Shown piece after piece: positions 15,999 to 25,285 of a stretch of 30,707 nucleotides of DNA (position 1 is the stretch's first letter; every line of letters starts with the position of its first letter). The notes beneath the pieces were generated by a model. That model was not told the origin of the DNA and made no database searches. It worked only from the letters and a program-made list of their open reading frames with translations. The stretch comes from Rhodococcus sp. IITR03. Lineage in GTDB: Bacteria; Actinomycetota; Actinomycetes; Mycobacteriales; Mycobacteriaceae. The stretch spans positions 1,008,432 through 1,039,138 of the forward strand of contig LATQ01000001.1 in assembly GCA_001017865.1 (NCBI GenBank), in the 5' to 3' direction. Made by a program: the position numbers and the translations under genes.

Positions 15999-16714
15999 CG
16001 AACGGATACAAGAGTTTCGCCGGCCGCCGTAGCCCGGTCCTCCAGGGGGTGGACCTGGATATCGCGACCGGCGAGTTCCTCGTCGTGCTGGGCAGCAGCG
16101 GTAGCGGCAAGTCGACGCTGCTACGGATCGTCGCGGGTCTCGATCACCTCGATCGCGGTTCCGTCGACTGGCCCGACACCGAGGGCGACAACCGTCCGCA
16201 CACCGGAATGGTCTTCCAGCAGCCCTTCCTGATGCCGTGGCTCACCGTGCGCGAGAACATCGCCTTCGGTGGACGTTTCGCCGCGCACCGCGAGCGGTTC
16301 GACACCGCCTACGCCGATTCGCTCCTCGAGCGTTTCGGCCTTTCCGCGCTCGCCGGCTACTACCCCGACCAGCTGTCCGGTGGCCAGGCCCAGCGTATCG
16401 CCGTCATCCGCGCCGTCGCGGTGCGTCCGCGACTGCTGCTGCTCGACGAGCCGTTCAGCGCCCTCGACCCGGCCACCCGTTCCGATCTGCGGTCGTGGCT
16501 CGGCGAACTCGCGCGCGATCTCGGTTTCACGACGGTCCTCGTCACGCACGACATCGACGAGGCGCTCGAACTCGCCGACCGCATCGCACTGTTCGGGAGT
16601 TCGGGCGTGGTGCAGCAGGAATGGACGCTCGGCGGCATGTCGGCGCTCGACCGCGACGCGCTGCGTCCGGCCATCCTGGCGCACTACCGCGATTCGTCGC
16701 TGTCCGCGACATGA
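15974..16714 (+). CDS. ABC transporter ATP-binding protein, SsuB/TauB-like
   Basis: 246 residues, intact. It powers import by the adjacent permease. Motifs: Walker A GSSGSGKST (about residue 42), Q-loop VFQQPFLMPWLTVREN, signature QLSGGQAQR, Walker B LLLLDEPFSALD, D-loop and switch VTHDIDEALELADR. The PFLMPWLTVREN wording is characteristic of the nitrate/sulfonate/taurine ATPase branch. GTG 15974 overlaps the preceding gene by 25 bp, and the stop overlaps the next start (ATGA, 16711-16714), both signs of translational coupling. The substrate is taken from context, not from this protein. Confidence 0.93.
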   Translation: MGTVAVRITNGYKSFAGRRSPVLQGVDLDIATGEFLVVLGSSGSGKSTLLRIVAGLDHLDRGSVDWPDTEGDNRPHTGMVFQQPFLMPWLTVRENIAFGGRFAAHRERFDTAYADSLLERFGLSALAGYYPDQLSGGQAQRIAVIRAVAVRPRLLLLDEPFSALDPATRSDLRSWLGELARDLGFTTVLVTHDIDEALELADRIALFGSSGVVQQEWTLGGMSALDRDALRPAILAHYRDSSLSAT

Positions 16715-17886
16715 CCGATTCGGGCCTGTTCAGCCGTCGCACCCTCATGCGCGGTGCGCTCGGCCTCGCGGCTGCCGGTGGTATCTGCCGGCGACCATCG
16801 ACCTCGCGCGCACCGCGACCACCGACCGCGCAAACCGCACGGGGCAGTTGCGCATCGGTTACCTGCCGATCACCGACGGCGCCGCGCCGCTGCTCGTCGC
16901 GCACGTCGAGTCTGTATCCCACCGGCGTCGTCGATTCCGCGAAGCCGGTGCTCTTCCGAAGCTGGGCATCGCTGGCGGAGGCCTTCATCAGCCGACGCGT
17001 CGACGTCGTGCACCTGCTCATGCCCATGGCCGTCCAGTTGCGGTACAGCCTCGGCAGTTCCGTGCGGATCCTCGGCTGGAACCACACCAACGGCTCGGCG
17101 CTGACGGTCGCCCCGCACATCACCGATCTGAGCGATCTCGCCGGGCAGACGGTGGCCATCCCGTTCTGGTGGTCGATCCACAACATCGCCCTGCAGCAGC
17201 TGCTGCGGGCGCACGGACTGACACCGGTCGTGCGGGAGGCGCCGTCGAAGTCCGCGCGCACCGTGGGTCTCGTCGTCATGGGTCCGTCCGACATGATCCC
17301 GGCCCTGGCGAACGGCTCGATCGCCGCGTTCACGGTCGCCGATCCGTTCAACGCCGCGGCGGAGGTTCGCGGGGTGGGGCGGATCCACCGCTTCCTCGGC
17401 GATGTGTGGCGCGACCACGCGTGCTGCGCCCTGCTCGTGCACGAGGACCTGATCGAACGCGACCCCGTCGCCGTGCAGGCCCTCACCGACTCCGTGGTCT
17501 CCGCCCAGCTGCAGATCGGCGCCGACCGTCCGGCCGCGGCCGCGATGCTGTCCGCCGGATACCTGCCGCAGCCGTTGCCCGCGATCACGAAGGCGCTGAC
17601 CTATCCCGATCGCGAGGCCGGCACGGTGCACCCGCAGTGGCAACCGCAGCGCATCGGCTACCAGCCGTTCCCCTTCCCGACCTTCACCGCGGCGCTGATC
17701 GAGGCGATGCACGACACCGTCGTCGACGGCGACACGCGGTTCCTCTCGCGCCTCGACCCTGCGACCGTGCACGACGACCTCGTCGACGACCGGTTCGTCC
17801 GCACGTCCCTCACCCGCGTCGACGGCACCGATGCCTTCGGCCTTCCCGCCGATCTCACCCGCACAGAGGAGGTCGATCCTTCGTGA
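16711..17886 (+). CDS. ABC transporter substrate-binding protein with Tat signal, SsuA/NMT1-like; two frame breaks
   Basis: About 391 residues after bridging breaks near 16782 and 16908. The N-terminus SRRTLMRGALGLAAAGG is a twin-arginine signal, so the protein is exported folded. The mature part has LRIGYLPITDGAAPLLVAHVE, the opening strand of SsuA/TauA-type binding proteins, then VHLLMPMAVQ, LAGQTVAIPFWWSIHN, MIPALANGSIAAFTVADPFN and CCALLVHEDLI, a typical two-lobe order for this cluster. These proteins bind sulfonates, taurine, nitrate or thiamine precursors; the ligand here is unknown, with a sulfur compound favoured by the Cys leader. It overlaps the ATPase gene and the permease gene by 4 bp each. 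Confidence 0.85.
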   Translation: MTDSGLFSRRTLMRGALGLAAAGGICRRPSTSRAPRPPTAQTARGSCASVTCRSPTAPRRCSSRTSSLYPTGVVDSAKPVLFRSWASLAEAFISRRVDVVHLLMPMAVQLRYSLGSSVRILGWNHTNGSALTVAPHITDLSDLAGQTVAIPFWWSIHNIALQQLLRAHGLTPVVREAPSKSARTVGLVVMGPSDMIPALANGSIAAFTVADPFNAAAEVRGVGRIHRFLGDVWRDHACCALLVHEDLIERDPVAVQALTDSVVSAQLQIGADRPAAAAMLSAGYLPQPLPAITKALTYPDREAGTVHPQWQPQRIGYQPFPFPTFTAALIEAMHDTVVDGDTRFLSRLDPATVHDDLVDDRFVRTSLTRVDGTDAFGLPADLTRTEEVDPS

Positions 17887-18703
17887 GCGCCCCGACCAGC
17901 ACGGCGCCGGAGACGGCCCGCACCGCCCGGCAGTTGCCTCTCGTCCCCCAGGCCGTCGCCATCGTCATCGCTGTGGCCCTGTGGTGGCTCGTGACGACGG
18001 TGCTCGTCGCGCCGGATTCGCTCGTGCGGGACTTCGCCCCGCAGTACGTCTTCCCGGCGATCGTCGATCTGTTCGCACGCGGCGTGCTGCTGCCCGACAC
18101 CCTCGCGAGTCTGTGGCGGTTGCTGGTGGGTCTGCTGATCGCCGCGACGCTCGGCATCCCGCTCGGGCTGCTGATCGGACTCAACCCGCTCGTCGAGCGC
18201 GCGACGATGCCCATCATGCAGTTCCTGCGGATGATCTCGCCGCTGTCCTGGGCGCCCATCGCCGTGGCGCTGTTCGGCATCGGGCACCAGCCGGTCTTCT
18301 TCCTCATCGCCGCCGCCGCGATCTGGCCGATCGTCATCAACACGGCTGCCGGGGTGCACGGCATCGACCAGGGCTATCTGATGGTCGCCCGCTCGTTCGG
18401 CGCGACGCGTCTCGAACTGCTCACCACCGTCGTCCTACCGGCCATCCGCGCGCAGGTGCAGACCGGTCTGCGGGTCGGCCTCGGTATCGCGTGGGTCGTG
18501 CTCGTGCCTGCGAGATGCTCGGCGTGCGGTCCGGTCTCGGCTACCAGATCCTCAACGCCCGCGACCAGCTCGCCTACGACCAGGTCATGGCCGTGATCGT
18601 CGTGATCGGCTTCCTCGGGTTCTGGCTCGACTGGGCGGCGCGGCACCTGCTGCGCGAACGGCGTAAGCCGGTGAGCGTCGAGGAAGCCGACCGTCCGCTC
18701 TGA
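17883..18703 (+). CDS. ABC transporter permease, SsuC/TauC-like; one frame break near 18510
   Basis: About 273 residues with one base restored near 18510 (GIAWVVLVPA then EMLGVRSGLGYQI). Six transmembrane helices are predicted, beginning with AIVIAVALWWLVTTVL. The coupling helix is seen as ARSFGATRLELLTTVVLPAI, the EAA-loop region that contacts the ATPase, and the family ending AEMLGVRSGLGYQILNARD followed by VMAVIVVIGFLGFWLD is typical of nitrate/sulfonate/taurine permeases. The GTGA overlap with the preceding gene couples translation. It is the last gene of the operon and converges on the F420-type oxidoreductase gene 7 bp later. Confidence 0.9.
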
Positions 18704-18725
18704 TCTGAGGTCAGGACTCGAGCGG
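18695..18725. terminator. Bidirectional hairpin between permease and oxidoreductase genes
   Basis: CCGCTC (18695-18700) pairs with GAGCGG (18720-18725), with an inner CTGA-GG-TCAG hairpin. The structure spans the stop codons of both convergent genes. The stem is modest. Confidence 0.4.
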
Positions 18726-19184
18726 CGTCAGCACGAAGACGGGAAGCACCCGGTCGGTGCGCTTCGCGTACAGCGCGTAGTTCGGCCACGTCTGCAGCAA
18801 CACCTGCCACAGCCGCTCGCGTTCGTCGCCCTCCGCGATCCGCACCGACACCGCGTATTCGTGCCCGTCGTACAGCACCTGCGCGCGGTCGGCCGCACGC
18901 AGGTTGACGGCCCAGGACGGCGCCTTGGGGTGCCCCCAGTTCGAGCCCACCACGAGCCATCCCCCGTCGTGCGGCACGCACAGCAACGGTGTGGACCGCG
19001 GCTCCCCGGTCTTGCGGCCCTTCACGGTGAGCACGAGCGACGGAAGTCCCGCGATCGCGAGCAGGGTGACCTTGCCGCGTGTGAGCCGTTGGATGGTCTT
19101 GTCCACCGCGATGATCGGCCGTGAATACCGCGGCAGCCACGGCAACGCTCCGATACGGACAGCGACCGGTCGGAGCGGATTCAT
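18711..19184 (-). CDS. Nitroreductase/deazaflavin (F420)-dependent oxidoreductase, DDN family
   Basis: 157 residues, intact, the usual length for the split-barrel DDN family typical of mycobacteria and rhodococci. Key stretches: LVLTVKGRKTGEPRSTPLL (the R-K-T-G phosphate-contact loop for F420), WLVVGSNWGHPKAPSWAVNL and YAVSVRIAEGDERERLW. Members reduce quinones, nitro compounds or other small molecules with F420H2, at the membrane or in the cytosol; some bind other cofactors. It starts 4 bp after the stop of the hydrolase gene at 19189, so it is the last gene of a four-gene minus-strand operon. Confidence 0.9.
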   Translation of the reverse strand: MNPLRPVAVRIGALPWLPRYSRPIIAVDKTIQRLTRGKVTLLAIAGLPSLVLTVKGRKTGEPRSTPLLCVPHDGGWLVVGSNWGHPKAPSWAVNLRAADRAQVLYDGHEYAVSVRIAEGDERERLWQVLLQTWPNYALYAKRTDRVLPVFVLTPLES

Positions 19185-19188
19185 GCGG

Positions 19189-20084
19189 CTATCTCCCCCA
19201 GGCTCCCAGCAGCGTTCGGGCTGCAGCGACGACGGCCAGCGGCTGATCGATCATCGGATGGTGGCCGGAGGCCGGAAGATCGATCAGCAACGCATCAGGG
19301 CCGAGATTATCGACGATCCGCCGTAGAGCGCGTCGTCGATGATGCCGCGTTCGCAGCGGAAGTAGGCGACGGCGCATCCGGGATTCATCACCTCGAGGCT
19401 ACGGCGCCCCTCACGTCCCATGCGGAGATTGTCGAATTTCCACGACCAGCCCCCAGCGGGCACCGCGTCGCCGTCATCGCCGTCGACCTGCTTCAGCGAC
19501 CGCGGGCGATGTGCTCGAGCACGTAGGGTTCGGCGTCGTCCTGCGGCGGCACGAGGCGGAACCGTGCGACGGCGTCCTCCGCCGCGGCGTAGACCTTCGG
19601 CGGTCCGGCGTTCGCGACGGCCTTCGCGCGCATCTCGAGTTCCTCGGGCGTCATGTCGCGAATCGGCGAATCGATGATCACCACACCGGCAAGTTCGTCG
19701 CCGTGGAGATGGGAGGCCGCGAACGACACGATCCCGCCCATGCTGTGGCCGATGAGGACCGGCGGACCGCTGATACCGCCGGCCCGGGCCGCGGCGAGAA
19801 CCTCCGCGGACCACGCTTCCAGGGTGTAGTGCTCGCGGTGGTCACTGTCGCCGTGACCGCTCAGATCGAGAGCGACGACGCGACGTCCGGCGGCAAGCTG
19901 CGGGCCGATGTGGTCCCACCACCGAATGCGCCATGCCGCCGTGGACCAGCACGACGCCCGGCAGACCGGATTCGCCCCACGCCCGGAAGGCGATGGTCGC
20001 ACCCGCTGCCTCGACCTTCCCGGTCTCGACGGGTGCGGCCAGGGCGTCGACGAACCACTGAGGAGCAGATCCGTTATTGCTCAT
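19189..20084 (-). CDS. Alpha/beta-fold hydrolase, three frame breaks
   Basis: About 298 residues across breaks near 19930, 19503 and 19320. Order of motifs: PGVVLVHGGMAH, WWDHIGPQLAAGRRVVALDL, SGHGDSDHRE, nucleophile elbow PVLIGHSMGGIVS with Ser, VVIIDSPIRDMTPEE, and near the end the catalytic-His segment LPASGHHPMIDQP. This is the standard epoxide-hydrolase/esterase-like plan; the substrate is unknown. ATG 20084 overlaps the end of the TetR gene (stop 20074-20076), and the stop is 4 bp from the oxidoreductase start, so all are probably expressed together. Conserved sequence continues after every break. Confidence 0.78.
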
Positions 20085-20715
20085 CACCCGAACTTATGTC
20101 AGATGTGACGAGCGCCAACATCCGGGCCATCAGTTCGATCCGTCGCACGTCGAATTCCGGCTGCGGATGCACCGTCGACGCCAGCGCTTCGCCGTCGAAC
20201 ATGTGCACGAGCGACAGCAGCAGGGTGTCGAAGACGTCGGACGGGAACCGGGCCGCGACCGGCAGCGACCTGCCGAAATCGACGATCTGGCGTGGTAGCG
20301 CTCGGCCATCGGCGCCAGATGCTCCCGCAGCGCCGGATCGGTGCGCGCCGCGCCGAGCAGTTCGTACCAGGCGGCGTTCATCGGCGCTCGGCAGGCGGTG
20401 CGCAGCAGTTCGAGGCACACCCGCAGCGACTCGGAGATGTCCGCGTGCTCGTCACCGAGCGCCGCGCGGAGGCCGGCCTCGAAGTTCGCGAACTGGCGTT
20501 CCCGGACCGCATCGGCCGCCGCGATCATCAGGTCGAGACGCGTCGGGAAGTGCCGGAACACCCCACCCGACGACACCCCCGAGCGCCGGCACACCTCACC
20601 GATCGTCGTCGCGGTGTAGCCGAGCTCGGCGAGGGAGGTGATGGTCGCGTCGAGGATGCGACCGATCGTCTCCTCTGCGCTCCTGCTGGGTGCGGCGTAC
20701 TGCGGGTGCGCTCAC
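20074..20715 (-). CDS. TetR family regulator inside the amidohydrolase operon, two frame breaks
   Basis: About 213 residues. The start GTG 20715 overlaps the amidohydrolase stop as GTGA. The first 15 residues (SAPAVRRTQQERR) are in one frame; after a break near 20667 the HTH follows as EETIGRILDATITSLAELGY, then ATTIGEVCRRSGVSSGGVFR and HFPTRLDL. A second break near 20293 separates LAPMAERYHA from RQIVDFGRSLPV. The C-terminal domain is of ordinary TetR size and ends SDISSGDEQ. Being embedded in the operon rather than divergent, it probably regulates the whole operon from the promoter before 22526 (inference). Confidence 0.8.
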
Positions 20716-22526
20716 GCGACGGACTCACCCGCCGGGGTGCGGATCGGCGCGGGTCCACGTTCCTCCACTCCCGCGCGCAGGAACCGGCCGGTGCCGACGG
20801 TGCGTCCGTAGCCGGGCACGAACTCACCCTCGCGGTAGACCACCCGGCCGGCGACCGCCGTCGCCGTCACGGCGCGATCGTTGCGGTCGACCATGCGGCG
20901 GATTCCGCCGAACTCCTCGAGCGGAGCCTCGTGGTAGGCGTCGACATCGGCGTTCAGCCCGGCAGGATCGACGACGACGAAGTCGGCGCGGTCGCCCACC
21001 CGCAGGTGGCCGGCGTCGATTCCGTAGAAGTCGCCGAGTTCGCCGGTGAGCTTGTGGACGGCCTCGGGCAGCGTGATGAACGGCTTGCCCGCCTTCTCGG
21101 CGTCGTGGACGCGGCGCAGCAGGCAGATCGCGAAGTTGTAGAAGGCCATGTTCCGCAGGTGGGCGCCGGCATCCGAGAATCCCACAGTGACGCCGGGGGT
21201 ACGGATGAGCCGGTCGGCGACCTTGCTGCGGTCGTTGGCGATCACGGTGTGCCACCGGAACTTCCGGCCGTGCTCGACGACGAGGTCGAGGAAGGTGTCG
21301 ACCGGGTGCAGTTTCCTCTCGCGCGCGACGTCACCGATCGACCGGCCGACGAGCGAGGCGTCGGGGCATTCGACGATCCGGGTGTCGTCGAAGTCGCGGT
21401 GCCACACGCGGGTGAGAACTTCTTCTCGAAGTCCTGCCGGAACCAGCGACGGTAGGCCTCGTCGCGCAGCAAGTCGTTGCGGACGAGTTCGTCCTGCAGA
21501 TGCAGTGCGGCACGACCCGATCCGAACTCCTCGAAGACGACGAGGTCGATGCCGTCGGAGTACACCTCGAAGGTCGTGGCAGGTGCTGCCAGCGGAAGGC
21601 ACCCTTGCCGATCCGATTGGCCGCAAACGCGATCGGACCGAAGATTCGGTTGACCCACCGTTCGGCCTTCGTGTCGGCCGCGGCGAGCACCGACGCTTCA
21701 TCGGCTTGCGTCCGATGCCCGTGCTGGCGAGGGCGAAGAACGCGACGTCGTACTTGGTGTTGAGGTTCGGCACGGCCTGCAGGATGCGACCGCGTCGGCG
21801 CAGGATCTTGTGCAGGCGGCGGAATTCCGACCACGACGCGTGGGTCGACGGCAGGGTGCGCGAGCGGTAACGGTCGCCGTCCATCTTGTCCCACGGGTTC
21901 GTCATCGTCGACACTCCGAGGAAGCCCGCGTCGAGGGCGTCCTCGACGCGCGCGTCGATGTCGCGAGTTCGGCGCGGGTCGGGCGGTTCGCCGACTCCGT
22001 GGAGCGTCCGAGTCCCATCACCGACGCGCGGACGTCCGAATGCCCCACGAAGGCCGTCACATTCGGTCCGAGCGGCAGCTTGTTCAGCGCTCGATGTATT
22101 CGCGCGGCGTGCTCCAGGTCTTGGACTTCTCGAGAGCCGAGAGGACGTGCTCTCGCGGAAGCGCCTCGACACGGCTGAACAGGTCGGCAGCGTCGACCGG
22201 CGGCACGAACACCGTCGAGATCGAGCAGTTGCCCATGAGCACGGTCGTGACGCCGTGCCGCACCGACTCGGACAGACCCGGACCCACGAGCACTTCGGCG
22301 TCGTAGTGGGTGTGGGTGTCGACGAAGCCGGGCATCACCCAGCGGCCGTGCGCGTCGACGACCTCGGTGTTCGGGCCTGCGGGAAGCTGTCGGAGGTCGC
22401 GGTGACGACGACCCCGTCGCGGATGCCGAGGTTGCGGACGACGCCGGGCGCGCCCGTCCCGTCGAACCAGAGACCCCCTCGGACGATGACGTCGAAATCC
22501 CCATGATTGTGATCCACACCACTCAT
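20712..22526 (-). CDS. Amidohydrolase family protein, N-acyl-D-amino-acid deacylase-like; about six frame breaks
   Basis: Roughly 605 residues, read across breaks near 22383, 22087, 21960, 21700, 21585 and 21418. The start DFDVIVRGGLWFDGTGAPG and the metal site GFVDTHTHYDAEVL are typical of the amidohydrolase-3/D-aminoacylase group, as are VTTVLMGNCSIS, GFLGVSTM, PGVTVGFSDAGAHL (metal-binding Asp) and the closing beta-sandwich GDRADFVVVDPAGL. Such enzymes remove the acyl group from N-acyl-D-amino acids, though many homologues have unknown amides as substrate. ATG 22526 follows a -10 box (TACCCT) by 6 nt. It is divergent from a D-amino-acid PLP enzyme, which supports a D-amino-acid link. The many breaks in one gene could hint at real decay, but conserved sequence persists to the C-terminus. 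Confidence 0.8.
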
Positions 22527-22532
22527 GGCGCG

Positions 22533-22538
22533 AGGGTA
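22533..22538 (-). promoter_or_regulatory. -10 box TACCCT for the amidohydrolase operon (leaderless)
   Basis: Minus-strand TACCCT, then CGCGCC (6 nt), then ATG 22526. No Shine-Dalgarno is present. Confidence 0.6.
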
Positions 22539-22586
22539 ACACGAAAAAGAGGTCGCGCACTCTCTAAATTTCCGGTTCCGACGGTC

Positions 22587-22592
22587 TACGGT
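22587..22592 (+). promoter_or_regulatory. -10 box TACGGT for the PLP enzyme gene (leaderless)
   Basis: TACGGT, then TCGGCC (6 nt), then ATG 22599. It is divergent from the amidohydrolase promoter 48 bp away, so both may be controlled together. Confidence 0.6.
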
Positions 22593-22598
22593 TCGGCC

Positions 22599-23650
22599 AT
22601 GGATCTCGACACCACTCCGGCACTGCTCGTCGACCGCGACATCCTCGATCGCAACATCGCGCGGATGGCGCAGTCCGCCGCCTCGCGAGGCCTGTCGCTG
22701 CGACCCCACGCGAAGACGCACAAGTGCTCCGAGATCGGACGACGTCAGCTCGACGCGGGAGCGAGGTCTCACGGTTGCGACCGTCTCCGAGGCCGAGGTC
22801 TTCATCGAAGAGGGCTTCGACGACCTGTTCGTCGCGTATCCGCTGTGGGTCGACGCCGCCCGCGGTGCACGGTTGCGTGCGCTGGCCGACCGGGTGCGCC
22901 TCACGGTCGGGATCGATTCGGCGACCGGAGCCCGGCAACTCGTCGAGCACGCGCGCGGCGTCGGTGTGCTCGTCGAGATCGACAGCGAGCATCGCACCGG
23001 CGTGCTGCCCGAGCAGGCCGGAGCCGTGGCGTCGGCGGCGCGTGAGGCAGGCCTCGACGTGCGCGGTGTCTTCACCTTCCCCGGCCACTCGTACGCACCC
23101 GACGCGCCGCGCAGCGCCGCCCGGGAGGAAGCCGACGCTCTGGCGGCCGCAGCGGAGTCGCTACGAGCAGCCGGGATCGAGCCGTCCGCGATCAGTGGTG
23201 GCTCTTCCCCACTGCTCTTCTCGAAGTACCCACGGTCGCAACCGAACTGCGCCCCGGGGTGTACGTCTTCGGCGACGCCCAGCAACTCGAACTCGGCGCG
23301 GTGAGCGAATCCGACATCGCGCTGACCGCCCTGGCGACCGTCGTGTCCGCTCGCGACGAGGTGGTCGTGCTCGATGCCGGTTCCAAGGTGCTCGGCGCCG
23401 ACCGGGCCGCGTGGGCCACGGGGTACGGACGCATCCTCGGGGAACCGGACGCACGCACCACGCACTGTCGGAGCACCACGCGACGGTTCAGTGGCCGGAG
23501 GCGTCGACCCGCCCACGACTCGGCGACAGGGTCCGGGTGATTCCCAACCACGTCTGCAATGCCGTGAACCTCGCGGACGAACTGATCGTGATCTCGAACG
23601 GTGAAGTGGTGGACACCTGGCGGGTGGTCGCGCGAGGATGTACGACGTGA
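22599..23650 (+). CDS. D-threonine aldolase / D-serine dehydratase-like PLP enzyme, three frame breaks
   Basis: About 350 residues over breaks near 22768, 23225 and 23465. It is a fold-type III (alanine-racemase-like) protein. DLDTPALL-type start, then LRPHAKTHKCSEIGRRQL, where the Lys of HAKTHK forms the PLP aldimine. The barrel continues through TVATVSEAEVFIEEGFDDLF and FTFPGHSY, with the phosphate loop as AISGGSSP. The C-terminus has PNHVCNAVNLADEL, whose His and Cys bind the metal in D-serine dehydratases of this family. These enzymes cleave D-threonine or related D-3-hydroxy amino acids, or deaminate D-serine. The gene is divergent from the N-acyl-D-amino-acid deacylase-like gene. Its stop overlaps the next start (TGATG at 23648-23652). 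Confidence 0.83.
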
Positions 23651-24801
23651 TGCGCAGACGTCTGGCCTGCCTGACCGCGGCGTTGGTACTGCCGCTGAGT
23701 GCGTGCGCGTCCGAATCGACCGCGCCGGACACCGAGACCATCACAGGGGCGACCACCACAGGGGCGGCAACCACCGAGACCGTCACGGACGCAACCGCCT
23801 CCACGGTGTCCGGAGCCGGTGGGGCGGACAGGGTGGACGGGGTGCCCCGCGTGGTCGGGACCGTGGCGTCCGGACTCGACACGCCGTGGGGGATCGCCTT
23901 CCTGCCCACCGGTTCCGCGCTGGTCACCGAACGCAACAGTGGCCGGATCGTCGAGATCACCGACGGCGAGGTCCGCGAGGTGGGCCGCGTCGGCGAGACC
24001 CTCGCGCAGGGCGAGTCGGGATTGCTGGGGATCGCGGTGTCGCCGACCTTCGACACCGACCGCTTCGTCTATCTCTACGTGACCACCGCCAGCGACAACC
24101 GGGTACTTCGAGCCGTTTTCGACGGCACCACGCTCACCGAACCGGAGGTGATCCTCGACGGCATCCCGGCCGCTCGGATCCACGACGGCGGGAGGATGAT
24201 CTTCGGTCCCGACGGGATGCTGTACGTCGCGACCGGCGAGGCGGGCCGCCGCGAACTGGCGCAGGATCCGAATTCGCTCGGCGGCAAGATCCTTCGCATC
24301 ACGGGCGACGGCGAACCCGCGCCCGGCAATCCCGATCCGGCATCGCCGGTGTACTCGCTCGGTCACCGCAACGTACAAGGACTCGCGTTCGACGACCGGG
24401 GACGGTTGTGGGCGTCGGAATTCGGGCAGAACGACGTCGACGAGTTGAATCTCGTGGCGGCGGGCGCGAACTACGGCTGGCCCGTGGTCGAAGGAGCCGG
24501 GGGCTCCGGCGAATTCGTCGATCCGGTCCTCACCTGGCCGGTCTCGCATGCGTCGCCGTCGGGCCTGGCGTGGTTCGACGGCAGCCTCTGGATGGCAGGC
24601 CTGCGCGGAGAACGACTGTGGCGCATCGATGTTCAGGACACCGCAGCAACCGCGACCGACTTCTTCGTCGGCGAGTACGGAAGATTGCGGACCGTCGTCG
24701 CCGCGCCGGACGGCTCACTGTGGCTGACGACGTCCAATCGAGACGGTCGCGGCAGCCCGGCCGGCGACGACGATCGCATCCTCCGGATCGAGATCTCCTG
24801 A
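23650..24801 (+). CDS. PQQ-dependent sugar dehydrogenase-type lipoprotein (glucose/sorbosone dehydrogenase family)
   Basis: 383 residues, intact. Lipoprotein signal with lipobox LPLSAC (Cys about residue 19), then a Thr/Ala-rich spacer (about 20-60), then a six-bladed beta-propeller. Family motifs: LDTPWGIAFLPTGSALVTER, GESGLLGIAVSPTF, IHDGGRMIFGPDGMLYVATG, NSLGGKILRI, LGHRNVQGLAFD (the catalytic His region) and EFGQNDVDELN. Soluble members oxidise aldoses with PQQ on the outer face of the membrane, though many actinobacterial homologues have no tested activity. ATG 23650 shares one base with the previous stop; ATG 23638 in the same frame is an alternative. Coupling to a D-amino-acid enzyme is not a standard pairing. 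Confidence 0.9.
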   Translation: MRRRLACLTAALVLPLSACASESTAPDTETITGATTTGAATTETVTDATASTVSGAGGADRVDGVPRVVGTVASGLDTPWGIAFLPTGSALVTERNSGRIVEITDGEVREVGRVGETLAQGESGLLGIAVSPTFDTDRFVYLYVTTASDNRVLRAVFDGTTLTEPEVILDGIPAARIHDGGRMIFGPDGMLYVATGEAGRRELAQDPNSLGGKILRITGDGEPAPGNPDPASPVYSLGHRNVQGLAFDDRGRLWASEFGQNDVDELNLVAAGANYGWPVVEGAGGSGEFVDPVLTWPVSHASPSGLAWFDGSLWMAGLRGERLWRIDVQDTAATATDFFVGEYGRLRTVVAAPDGSLWLTTSNRDGRGSPAGDDDRILRIEIS

Positions 24802-24809
24802 CGATCAGG
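24797..24809. terminator. Small palindrome across convergent stops
   Basis: CCTGA-CGA-TCAGG contains the stops of the plus-strand dehydrogenase (24799-24801) and the minus-strand MaoC gene (24805-24807), which are 3 bp apart. The stem is too short to be a confident terminator. Confidence 0.25.
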
Positions 24810-25257
24810 GGACGAGAACGACGACCGTCTCGGCGACCAGCGCCGGGCGCTCTCCACCCTCGATCTCGATGGTGTATCCGACGACGAGGTTCGCACCCTT
24901 GGCGGTGCGCTCGAGCGACTTGAACTCCGCGCCGGCACGGATCCGCGAGCCGACGGGCACCGGCGCGGGGTAACGAACCTTGTTGCTGCCGTAATTGACC
25001 TTCATCTTCAGGCCTTCGAGGGAGAAGATCTGGGTGCCGAGGACCGGCAGCAGCGACAGGGTCAGATAACCGTGGGCGATGGTCTTGCCGTACGGGCCGT
25101 CCTTCGCGCGCTCGGGGTCGACGTGGATCCACTGGTGATCGCCGGTGGCCTCGGCGAACAGGTCGATGCGCTTCTGGTCGATCTCGATCCAGTCGCTGTA
25201 GCCGAGGTGCTCGCCGACGGCCTTCTCGACCTCGTCGATTCCGTTGAAAACCCGCAT
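24805..25257 (-). CDS. htdZ: MaoC-like (R)-specific enoyl-CoA hydratase, HtdZ/Rv0130-like
   Basis: 150 residues, intact, the size of Rv0130 (HtdZ). A single hotdog domain. The hydratase-2 motif is FAEATGDHQWIHVDPERA, with Asp and His as the catalytic pair, followed by IAHGYLTLSLLPVL (Ser/Gly acyl pocket) and LKMKVNYGSNKVRYPAPVP. The enzyme hydrates 2-enoyl-CoA to (R)-3-hydroxyacyl-CoA. AGGAG lies 6 nt before ATG. It is 28 bp after the GntR gene, third in a minus-strand operon with the acyl-CoA dehydrogenase at 26059. The symbol is given by resemblance only. Confidence 0.9.
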   Translation of the reverse strand: MRVFNGIDEVEKAVGEHLGYSDWIEIDQKRIDLFAEATGDHQWIHVDPERAKDGPYGKTIAHGYLTLSLLPVLGTQIFSLEGLKMKVNYGSNKVRYPAPVPVGSRIRAGAEFKSLERTAKGANLVVGYTIEIEGGERPALVAETVVVLVP

Positions 25258-25285
25258 TGTTGCTCCTGTCGATGTGCGGCGACGG

